DNA from: an uncultured Lachnospiraceae bacterium
Lineage (GTDB): Bacteria; Bacillota; Clostridia; Lachnospirales; Lachnospiraceae
Length of the DNA: 64,000 nucleotides
Assembly (NCBI GenBank): GCA_910588845.1
Contig: CAJURU010000005.1
Span: forward strand, 1 to 64,000
Reading direction: 5' to 3'
Part shown: positions 25,211-31,882 of the stretch, one piece after another
Layout of the letters: each line of letters begins with the position of its first letter
Position numbering within the stretch: position 1 is the first letter of the stretch
The notes under the pieces: generated by a model
The model's input: only the letters and a program-made list of their open reading frames with translations
Database searches by the model: none
What the model was told of the DNA's origin: nothing
Position numbers and translations under genes: made by a program

Positions 25211-25534
25211 ATGGTATTTAATACAGGTGCAGCTCTTTTGGACGCCATTGTTCTTGCGGTTGTGAGCAAAGAGAGAGAGGGCACATACGGTTATAAAATA
25301 ACTCAGGATGTCCGGCAGGCAATTGAAGTGTCGGAGTCCACGCTGTACCCGGTGCTTAGGCGGCTGCAAAAAGATGGATGCTTAGAAGTCTATGATATGG
25401 AATGCGGGGGAAGAAACCGCAGGTATTATAAGATTACGGACAGGGGCAGCGCACAGCTGGACTTGTACCAGACGGAATGGGTAACTTATTCTTCTAAAAT
25501 TACAATGTTATTTTCGGGAGGAGAGCTGGCATGA
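25211..25534 (+). CDS. PadR family transcriptional regulator
   Basis: A 107-residue winged-helix regulator. FNTGAALLDAIVLAVVSKER leads into the helix-turn-helix, and SESTLYPVLRRLQKDGCLEVY with GGRNRRYYKITDRG is the PadR recognition helix and wing. The short helical C-terminus serves dimerisation. It heads the conserved padR-DUF1700-DUF4097 operon and its stop overlaps the next start as ATGA. A repressor that responds to a ligand or to envelope conditions is expected; the ligand is unknown. The promoter carries an inverted repeat that is a likely operator. Confidence 0.92.
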   Translation: MVFNTGAALLDAIVLAVVSKEREGTYGYKITQDVRQAIEVSESTLYPVLRRLQKDGCLEVYDMECGGRNRRYYKITDRGSAQLDLYQTEWVTYSSKITMLFSGGELA

Positions 25535-26259
25535 GAAAAGAGGAATTTATGAAGCAGCTGGAAACGCTGCTGGCAGACATATCAGAGGAAGAGAAGCGCG
25601 AAGCGTTATCTTATTATTGGAGCTATTTTGACGATGCAGGGGAGGAAAATGAAGAACGTATTCTCCGGGAGCTGGAATCCCCCGAGAAGGTAGCGGCAAC
25701 GATCAAGGACGACTTGAAGATGGACCAGGGAGCAGATTCTGGCGCTTACACGGAGCGTGGCTTTGAAGATACGCGGTTTCAAAAGAGGCGCCAGGAGATA
25801 GATATTAAGGAGAAGCCGGTTCAGGAACAAGGGGGGTGTTGGGAGCAGGCGAAGCAGAAGTTCAGCAAAGGGAAAGATGGTGCGGATGAAGACCGTACGT
25901 TGAAGATTGTGTTGATTGTAATTGCGATTGTACTGACAAGCCCGATCTGGTTAAGCATTTTAAGCGGGGTAGTGTCTGTTATCGCTGGACTGCTTGGCGT
26001 AGTGGTTGGTTTTATAGGCGTGGCTTTTGCATTGTATATTACCGGCGGCGTGCTGTTTGGAGTTGGAATCGGAGAGTTTGCAGTCGGCGGTATCGCGGCA
26101 GGATTTGCGTTGTTGGGAGCAGCGCTCTTAGTCTGGGCGTTTGCCTTATTGATTACGGTTCTATGCGTATGGATTTGCGGTAAGGGACTCCCATGGCTTT
26201 GGCGGGCGATTGTAAAACTGTGGAAAGAGATATTTCCGGGAAAGGAGCGGGCAATATGA
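25531..26259 (+). CDS. DUF1700/HAAS-domain membrane protein
   Basis: A 242-residue protein. The N-terminal 65 residues (MRKEEFMKQLETLLADISEE, then YYWSYFDDAGEENE) form the helical HAAS/DUF1700 domain typically found next to PadR regulators. A charged linker follows, and the C-terminal half contains three to four hydrophobic segments rich in Gly, Val and Ala. In this family the soluble domain is thought to talk to the PadR protein while the membrane part senses the envelope. It overlaps both neighbours by four bases or so (ATGA junctions), showing tight coupling. Confidence 0.85.
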   Translation: MRKEEFMKQLETLLADISEEEKREALSYYWSYFDDAGEENEERILRELESPEKVAATIKDDLKMDQGADSGAYTERGFEDTRFQKRRQEIDIKEKPVQEQGGCWEQAKQKFSKGKDGADEDRTLKIVLIVIAIVLTSPIWLSILSGVVSVIAGLLGVVVGFIGVAFALYITGGVLFGVGIGEFAVGGIAAGFALLGAALLVWAFALLITVLCVWICGKGLPWLWRAIVKLWKEIFPGKERAI

Positions 26260-27224
26260 AACATTTTATTAAATTCGCATTGATTTTATCCTTGGTATTG
26301 GTAATTCTTGGCAGTATTTGCTGCACGGTCAGTTTCGGCATAGGGTTTAATTACAGTGATTTCTGGCAGGATGTGGAGGAAGGAAAATACAGTTTTGGAC
26401 CTATATCTGAGGTAGGAGAGGCAATCTGGCGCAATGGAGATAATTGGAGGGATGACGGCGTGAATTGGAAGAGTGCATCGACAAATGAGTACGCGTTTCC
26501 ATGGAATGGCGAAGGCGATGAACGCATTACCGGGCTGGATTTGGATGTCTATTATGGAAAAGTGAGAATGGAAGAGAGCAATAGCAATGAAGTCCAGGTG
26601 ATAGTGGAGTACCGTAAGAAGAACCATCGGCGCAAGGTGGAGGCATATAATGACGGCGGTATTTTGAAAATCGAGGAGACGGGCAGTAAACGCAGCAGGA
26701 ATAATGACAGCACGAGAATTACGATCGGCATTCCATCAGAAATGATGGAAGAGGAACATATATTAGAAGCGATTTCCCTACGGCAGGATGCGGGAGCAAT
26801 TTATACGGATATACCGCTGAGGGCGGAGAAAATCAGCATAAACGTCAATGCCGGAGAGTGTTTGGCCTATGAAAAGCTGACGGCGCTGAGAGAATTCAGC
26901 GCTGATGTGGGCGCGGGAGAAATTGACTTGCAAGCGGTAGAGGCCCCTGAGGTAACTTTGAATGCAGACGTAGGGCAAATTGATACGGAAACGATTACGG
27001 CGGATGATCTTTACATTGATTGCGGGATCGGTTCAATAGACGCGCAAGTATGCGGTAAGGAGCAGGATTATAATTATGAGGTTTCCTGCAGCATGGGCGA
27101 GGTGTCAATCGGTGACCATGATTTCCATGCGATTAGCGCTAAGAAAGAAATAGACAATTCTGCCGATAAAACGATGCGTGTTGATTGCAATATAGGGCAA
27201 GTGGACGTTTCTTTTGACGACTAA
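26256..27224 (+). CDS. DUF4097-family beta-repeat envelope protein
   Basis: A 322-residue protein with one N-terminal membrane anchor (about residues 4-27) and a long beta-strand-repeat domain outside (about 90-320: GLDLDVYYGKVRMEES, then EFSADVGAGEIDLQAVEAPE and repeats of xxNADVGQI type). This is the DUF4097 adhesin-like right-handed repeat fold usually found at the end of padR-DUF1700 operons. The ORF is open further upstream, but ATG at 26256 has AAGGAGCGG and overlaps the previous stop as ATGA. The function is unknown, probably an envelope stress or surface component. Confidence 0.84.
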   Translation: MKHFIKFALILSLVLVILGSICCTVSFGIGFNYSDFWQDVEEGKYSFGPISEVGEAIWRNGDNWRDDGVNWKSASTNEYAFPWNGEGDERITGLDLDVYYGKVRMEESNSNEVQVIVEYRKKNHRRKVEAYNDGGILKIEETGSKRSRNNDSTRITIGIPSEMMEEEHILEAISLRQDAGAIYTDIPLRAEKISINVNAGECLAYEKLTALREFSADVGAGEIDLQAVEAPEVTLNADVGQIDTETITADDLYIDCGIGSIDAQVCGKEQDYNYEVSCSMGEVSIGDHDFHAISAKKEIDNSADKTMRVDCNIGQVDVSFDD

Positions 27225-27289
27225 ATACTCACGATTCAGAGTTCTGTAGAAAGATAGTAACAATGATATAACAAGCACAAACGCAAGTG

Positions 27290-27343
27290 GCTGCCGCAAT
27301 AACAAAGTTGTTTACAGGAACTTAGTGTTGCGGCAGCTTTTTT
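27290..27343 (+). terminator. Rho-independent terminator of the PadR operon
   Basis: GCTGCCGCAA (27290-27299) pairs with TTGCGGCAGC (27328-27337), followed by six T. Confidence 0.9.
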
Positions 27344-27371
27344 CTATTATGTCTGGAATATGAAATTTCCT

Positions 27372-28151
27372 TTATGCATTTTCAGAAGAAAAGTAATTCC
27401 GAATCTCTTCCATACACGAGTCTTTTAAATTTCCATACATACGCTCTAAATTTGCCTGTGATTGAATTATCTTGAGCAGTTCTGGATGCATACAGTTATA
27501 TTTTTCGTGGACTGCCTGCGTGTGTTTCATGATCTCTGTCGCTGAGGACAGGGAGGAAATGTATGTAAGATATTTTTCCACATTAAGTCCTTGTGAAACA
27601 GATTCTGAGATGTCGCGTTCTTTTTTTTCTGCCCAGGGGAGACTGTTGTCGGTAGCTATATTAATTTTGCCGTCTGTAATATATTTGTGGATAACCACCT
27701 GGCATGATTTGACGAGGGGGATAATTTCAGTAGGAATCCTGCTTGGAGCAGGTGAACTCATCCGGGAGGTATCATTGGACGTTGGCTTGAAATTTACAAA
27801 TCCGATATCCTGGAAGGTAAACGTATCTTCAAAGACCGTCGTAAGCAGTATGTCAGCGCTGACAACGGTAATAGCACATTGCGGGTCGCCGGAAAGTATG
27901 ATAGAAAAGGCTTGCCCGTTATTTGAGGTTGGAACATACAGCGTTGACGCCCGGAAAGATAAGTCGGGGTTGTAGTTATCTACATCGACTTGCACCGAAG
28001 AGGAAATCTGTGTTTTGCGTTCGGTTCGGACGGCTGTGCCATTGGCAATCACGCCGATAATATCGGAGCTGAAAGTCGTGTAGTCAACATCTATTCCGAT
28101 AATGGCATTTGCCCCTAATTGCCTGGCGTTGTTACAGATGCATATCCACAT
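27372..28151 (-). CDS. N-terminally truncated YbjQ-like protein with long C-terminal extension
   Basis: The 259-residue frame opens with NNARQLGANAIIGIDVDYTT and GTAV, which match the second half of the YbjQ/DUF74 fold. The first half, usually about 60 residues, is absent. The ATG at 28151 has no ribosome binding site and lies inside the 3' end of the ABC permease gene, read in another frame. The rest of the protein (about 60-259) is a beta-rich domain and a helical tail that I do not recognise. Most likely a deletion removed the 5' part of this gene and fused the remainder to the permease gene; expression by coupling is possible. Confidence 0.5.
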   Translation of the reverse strand: MWICICNNARQLGANAIIGIDVDYTTFSSDIIGVIANGTAVRTERKTQISSSVQVDVDNYNPDLSFRASTLYVPTSNNGQAFSIILSGDPQCAITVVSADILLTTVFEDTFTFQDIGFVNFKPTSNDTSRMSSPAPSRIPTEIIPLVKSCQVVIHKYITDGKINIATDNSLPWAEKKERDISESVSQGLNVEKYLTYISSLSSATEIMKHTQAVHEKYNCMHPELLKIIQSQANLERMYGNLKDSCMEEIRNYFSSENA

Positions 28152-28828
28152 TTTTTATAGGCAATGGTAAAGCATACTAGACAAAGAACGATATTTACGG
28201 CCATGATGCAGACAGTTTCCATTCCTATAGCAAGGTTGTTTATTTGTGCGAGCATAAGACGGATTTGTTCGGAGTAGGAAAACTTAGCTATTTTGGCAAT
28301 CGTCTCATTGAAGAGCGACAGCATAGGCAGGAAAGCAAAGATCATCATCACAGGAAGGGTAATGGAAGTCGCCATCATCTGTGTTGTACTGCATGTGCCG
28401 ATTGCCGCGCCGATCAGCAATGAAATCAGGATGCCGACAGCCATGATACCCATAAAGCTGAGGCGTTCTGGTATGGAATATTTGCCGACTGCGCAGATAA
28501 TAGCAGCGCCTATGATGCAGACGAACCATACATAAATGCCGATACCCAGTAAATATTCACCAGGTTTTACGTTAGACATCATCAACACGCGGAGCGTGTT
28601 TTTCTCCTTTTCTTCGGAAATGATAGCCGCCATGCTTGTCAGTGGAGCCATGCCTATGTACATGGTGGCGAAAAGGTTTACAAAGAAATTTTCCGGCATT
28701 TCCTGAATTTTGATGGAATTGGACATAATCAGCGTAAATATGGGGAACATGATAAACTGGATAAAAATGGTTTTGTTTTTCATCGTGTCTTTGACTTGCT
28801 TAATTAAGATTGCCTTGATGTTATTCAT
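28115..28828 (-). CDS. ABC-2 type transporter permease
   Basis: A 237-residue membrane protein with about six spans. The order of segments and MAAIISEEKEKNTLRVLMMS after the second span match ABC-2 family exporters. It pairs with the ATPase encoded just upstream (8-base overlap) and would export a peptide, bacteriocin or drug. Its last residues, ASVTTPGN, lie over the start of the truncated YbjQ-like frame, so the native C-terminus may have been altered by a deletion (inference). Confidence 0.85.
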   Translation of the reverse strand: MNNIKAILIKQVKDTMKNKTIFIQFIMFPIFTLIMSNSIKIQEMPENFFVNLFATMYIGMAPLTSMAAIISEEKEKNTLRVLMMSNVKPGEYLLGIGIYVWFVCIIGAAIICAVGKYSIPERLSFMGIMAVGILISLLIGAAIGTCSTTQMMATSITLPVMMIFAFLPMLSLFNETIAKIAKFSYSEQIRLMLAQINNLAIGMETVCIMAVNIVLCLVCFTIAYKKCGYASVTTPGN

Positions 28829-29756
28829 ATTCGTTCAGCCCCTTTCCGGTAAGTTCGACAAATACAGTTTCCAGCGTTGGTTCTGTAGAGTGTATGGAAG
28901 TAATCATATTTTTTTCGAGAAACTCTTTGACTGCCAGGGCAGAGGAGCTATTATTTTCCAAGACCACATTTTTGCCATCTCTAAGCGTTATCCTAAGTTT
29001 GTTCAGGTGATTGTATTTCTGACAGATTTCAGTGGGACTTCCGATTTCGATAATCCTGCCTTCGCCCAGCAGAGCGACTTGGCCGCATAAATTTTCCGCC
29101 TCGTACATGTTATGTGTGGTGAGAAATATGGTGCATCCCTGCTCCTTCTGTTGGCGGAGCGTATGGTGGATTTCTCTTGTTGTCGCAGGGTCAAGTCCGG
29201 CAGTCGGTTCATCGAGGAAGAGGATTTGGGCGTCGTTCATCAAAGCTCTTGCCAGTGACAGACGGTTTTTCATGCCCTTGGAAAGTTTTGCAACGGCTTT
29301 GTTTCTGGCCTCGTACAACCCAAGTTCCTTTAGGATGCCGTTGATTTTACGGCGTGAAACATGGAGAATATCTGCATAAAAGGACAGGTTGTTGTATATC
29401 GACAGGCGGTCATACAGTCCTAAATTATCCATCATAGCCCCAATTTGCCTGCGCTCTTCGGCGCCCAGCCTGCGGGTATCCCTGCCCAAGAGTTCAGCGG
29501 TTCCGTTATCCTGCGAAAGCTGTCCGGTCAATATTTTTATCAAAGTGGTTTTCCCTGCACCCGAGGGGCCGAGCAGGCCAAAGATTTCTCCTTTTTCCAC
29601 CTGAAAACTTACATTGTCTAAGACTTGGTGAGCGGAAAAACTGTGGGAAATGCTTTCTGCTTTTACGGTATAAATTTTTTTGCTCACATTCCTTCCTGTT
29701 TTTCTGCTGTCGGGCGTTTTCTCGGTTTTCAATTTTGTGTTTAATATATCGTTCAT
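28821..29756 (-). CDS. ABC transporter ATP-binding protein
   Basis: A 311-residue ATPase with Walker A GPSGAGKTT, signature LSKGMKNRLSLARAL, Walker B ILFLDEPTAGLD and H-loop TTHNMYEAE. The C-terminal 80 residues are the DUF4162-like domain of CcmA/DRA-type exporters. The frame is open far upstream, but ATG at 29756 has AAGGAG and overlaps the preceding stop (ATGA), so the upstream part is not coding here. It powers the ABC-2 permease that follows. The LytTR-DUF3021 genes before it are the usual regulator pair of such exporters. Confidence 0.92.
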   Translation of the reverse strand: MNDILNTKLKTEKTPDSRKTGRNVSKKIYTVKAESISHSFSAHQVLDNVSFQVEKGEIFGLLGPSGAGKTTLIKILTGQLSQDNGTAELLGRDTRRLGAEERRQIGAMMDNLGLYDRLSIYNNLSFYADILHVSRRKINGILKELGLYEARNKAVAKLSKGMKNRLSLARALMNDAQILFLDEPTAGLDPATTREIHHTLRQQKEQGCTIFLTTHNMYEAENLCGQVALLGEGRIIEIGSPTEICQKYNHLNKLRITLRDGKNVVLENNSSSALAVKEFLEKNMITSIHSTEPTLETVFVELTGKGLNEYE

Positions 29757-30235
29757 TTCGTCAATTCTCCTTTTTCTTTCAGACGTTGTAAAGCTTCCTC
29801 CATCCGTCTGTTTTCTGTTTTTTCTTTTATCACCATCACAAGGTAGCTTCCAGCAAATGAGAGACCGAAGCAGAGAAGGAACATTGCCCATGGCTGCCAC
29901 ATATCTGTGGGGAACCAGTCGAAAGCGACGGCAAAAATAGCAATAATGGCGATAATGGAGGCTAACATACACAGCGTTCTTAACCAGATAGCCATAGTTT
30001 TGATAAAGGTGTCTGTAAAAAATAAATAACGCGCTCCGGTAATCAGGAAGGAAACACAGAGAAATTGCAAGCAGATGCCGACCGGAATGCCGCGGTTCCC
30101 AAGTGCGAACATGGAAGACAAGCTCTGTGCGGAATCTCCGAAAATAAGGCAAAATATATTCAGTATCAGCGTATTGAATCCAAATATCGTAAGCATCTGT
30201 GCCAGATAGTCAAAAATCGTTCTTTTTTCTTCCAT
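29753..30235 (-). CDS. DUF3021-family membrane protein
   Basis: A 160-residue protein with four predicted membrane spans and a charged C-terminal helix (RMEEALQRLKEKGELTK). It matches DUF3021 in size, topology and position between a LytTR regulator and an ABC exporter. Members are thought to bind and hold the LytTR protein inactive at the membrane (known for related BlpRH/ComR-like regulator-inhibitor pairs, called LytTR regulatory systems). Only three bases separate it from the regulator gene. Confidence 0.8.
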   Translation of the reverse strand: MEEKRTIFDYLAQMLTIFGFNTLILNIFCLIFGDSAQSLSSMFALGNRGIPVGICLQFLCVSFLITGARYLFFTDTFIKTMAIWLRTLCMLASIIAIIAIFAVAFDWFPTDMWQPWAMFLLCFGLSFAGSYLVMVIKEKTENRRMEEALQRLKEKGELTK

Positions 30236-30238
30236 AAA

Positions 30239-30679
30239 TTACATCACTCCTAATCTTTTTTTCAATTCTTCGGCATACTGCCTGGAAGCTATAATCTGTT
30301 CTCCACCCGCCATGGTAATGCGGATTCTCCTGTTAATATCAGCCTTTAATGATTGGATATCCTGCAAATGGATGAGGAATGATTTGCTAACGCGCAGAAA
30401 GCCGTATTCCTCAAGCTGTCCTTCCAATTCGTAAAGCCGGTAATTGGACTCGTACACGTCCTTGCGCGTGTAGATAAAACATTTTCTGTCCACACTCTCA
30501 ATATAAATGATCTGTGCGATGTCCAGGAAATGAATTTCTCCGTCTTTTTTTACAGTCAATTGATGGTTAATCATCCGCAGCGACGCCAGGATTTTTTCAA
30601 CGTCGGATGTCAGCCGTTTACAGGTAACTACAATGCCCAGATCTTCTGCGTTTTCATTCACGATAATCTCTATCTTCAA
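30239..30679 (-). CDS. LytTR DNA-binding regulator
   Basis: A 146-residue protein from the TTG at 30679. The C-terminal 100 residues are a LytTR domain (EIHFLDIAQIIYIESVDRKC, ANYRLYELEGQL-like, FLRVSKSFLIHL, and ASRQYAEELKKRL at the end). The N-terminal part, KIEIIVNENAEDLGIVV, is the short domain of stand-alone LytTR regulators. A TTG seven codons upstream would sit at the predicted transcription start, so it is less likely. It heads the LytTR-DUF3021-ABC operon and probably activates it. Confidence 0.87.
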   Translation of the reverse strand: MKIEIIVNENAEDLGIVVTCKRLTSDVEKILASLRMINHQLTVKKDGEIHFLDIAQIIYIESVDRKCFIYTRKDVYESNYRLYELEGQLEEYGFLRVSKSFLIHLQDIQSLKADINRRIRITMAGGEQIIASRQYAEELKKRLGVM

Positions 30680-30702
30680 AGTTCCACCGCCCTTCTTCAA
30701 CT

Positions 30703-30730
30703 ATTATACGCAATAATTGCAGCTTATCAA
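30703..30730 (-). promoter_or_regulatory. Promoter of the LytTR operon
   Basis: On the minus strand TTGATA (30730-30725) and a perfect TATAAT (30708-30703) are 16 bases apart; the start codon at 30679 follows after a short leader. Confidence 0.72.
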
Positions 30731-30767
30731 TCATCCGAGACATAGGATGCCGTATTTCCTGCATAAG

Positions 30768-30795
30768 TTGCAATATAGAGCGGATGTGTTATACT
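30768..30795 (+). promoter_or_regulatory. Promoter of the GNAT gene
   Basis: TTGCAA (30768-30773) and TATACT (30790-30795) are 16 bases apart, divergent from the LytTR promoter. Confidence 0.6.
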
Positions 30796-30869
30796 GAATG
30801 AAATAATTTTGCCTGTGCGGTTAAGATTCATATTATCTGCCATATGGAATTCGGAGGAATGTGATTAGA

Positions 30870-31817
30870 ATGGAAACACAAATGAAACTGCAAGGATTGA
30901 TAATTTCCCTGCGGGAACTGAATATTGCCAGAGAGGAAGATGCGGAACGCTTCGTTATGGAGGACGGACTGACCGAACTTTTAGACGGCTTGTACCGTTA
31001 TAACGTACAGATCGTCAACCTGGACATGTTTAGCGCGGACAGTAAAGAGAAACTTCTGGCAGTGCTAAAACTTCATAACCTTGCGCCTGAATGCTGCCTG
31101 CTGCTTGCGGCGACAGACCGTGTGCTCTCTATGATAGAAGGAGTGGGAATGGCGGTTTGCGGTTACCTCAACCCGAGGATTCCCGGGCAGAAGCTTTCTG
31201 CGGCTAAGGTGTTGGTGGAGAGTTTTGAGGAAGTGGATTTTCAGTTTCTGGAGCGCGTGTATCAGCGCGAATATGGGCTGCCGTGGACGGCGCTGGAGAC
31301 AAGGCGGTGTTTTCTGCGCGAAATAACGCTGGCAGATTTGGACGAGTTGTATGAAATGTACCGGGGGAAAAGTATCACGCAATATATGGAAGGATTGTAT
31401 GAAGACCGGGCGAAGGAGGAAGAATATACCAGGGCGTATATTGAAAATATGTATCACTTTTATGGCTATGGAATGTGGATTGCCATTGATAAAATCACCG
31501 GAAAGCTTATAGGGCGGGCGGGGCTCAATTGCTTAGAGCTTCATGGGAAGCCGGCGCTGGAGATGGGGTATGTAATTGGCGAGGAATTTCAGAATCAGGG
31601 CTATGCCACAGAGCTGTGCCGTGGGATTGTGCGTTTTGCCCGGAACGAAACGGAGTTTGAAGATTTGCACTGCCTGATACATAAAGATAACAGCATTTCT
31701 ATCCATCTTGCAGAAAATCTGGGATTTTCCTGGCAGGAAGAGCTGAAAGTGCAGGGGAAAATACTGCAAAGGTATACAAAATCGCTGGAAAGTAAAGAAA
31801 ACGTTGCATTTTTGTAA
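30870..31817 (+). CDS. GNAT acetyltransferase with unusual N-terminal domain
   Basis: A 315-residue protein. The C-terminal half (about 155-305) is a GNAT fold: LREITLADLDELYEMYRG at the start, EMGYVIGEEFQNQGYATELC as the acetyl-CoA motif, and HKDNSISIHLAENLGF near the end, as in RimJ/RimL-like enzymes. The N-terminal 150 residues are not typical; the stretch LAATDRVLSMIEGVGMAVCG with AKVLVESFEEVDFQFLE could be a HAD-like fragment. ATG at 30870 has GGAGGA ten bases before it; a GTG three codons upstream is less well placed. The acceptor substrate is unknown. Confidence 0.8.
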   Translation: METQMKLQGLIISLRELNIAREEDAERFVMEDGLTELLDGLYRYNVQIVNLDMFSADSKEKLLAVLKLHNLAPECCLLLAATDRVLSMIEGVGMAVCGYLNPRIPGQKLSAAKVLVESFEEVDFQFLERVYQREYGLPWTALETRRCFLREITLADLDELYEMYRGKSITQYMEGLYEDRAKEEEYTRAYIENMYHFYGYGMWIAIDKITGKLIGRAGLNCLELHGKPALEMGYVIGEEFQNQGYATELCRGIVRFARNETEFEDLHCLIHKDNSISIHLAENLGFSWQEELKVQGKILQRYTKSLESKENVAFL

Positions 31818-31832
31818 AAATTTATCTATAAT
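31804..31832 (+). promoter_or_regulatory. Promoter of rel inside the end of the GNAT gene
   Basis: TTGCAT (31804-31809) and TATAAT (31827-31832) are 17 bases apart. The -35 box overlaps the last codons of the upstream gene, so rel has its own promoter. Confidence 0.75.
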
Positions 31833-31882
31833 GTAGATTACCTAAAATTTTACGAGGACGGCAGAATAGGCGGGATGGTGAG

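Noticed and set aside
29757..30152. Extended N-terminus for the ABC ATPase
   Set aside because: This part lies on top of the DUF3021 gene in another frame; ATG at 29756 has the proper site and overlaps as ATGA.
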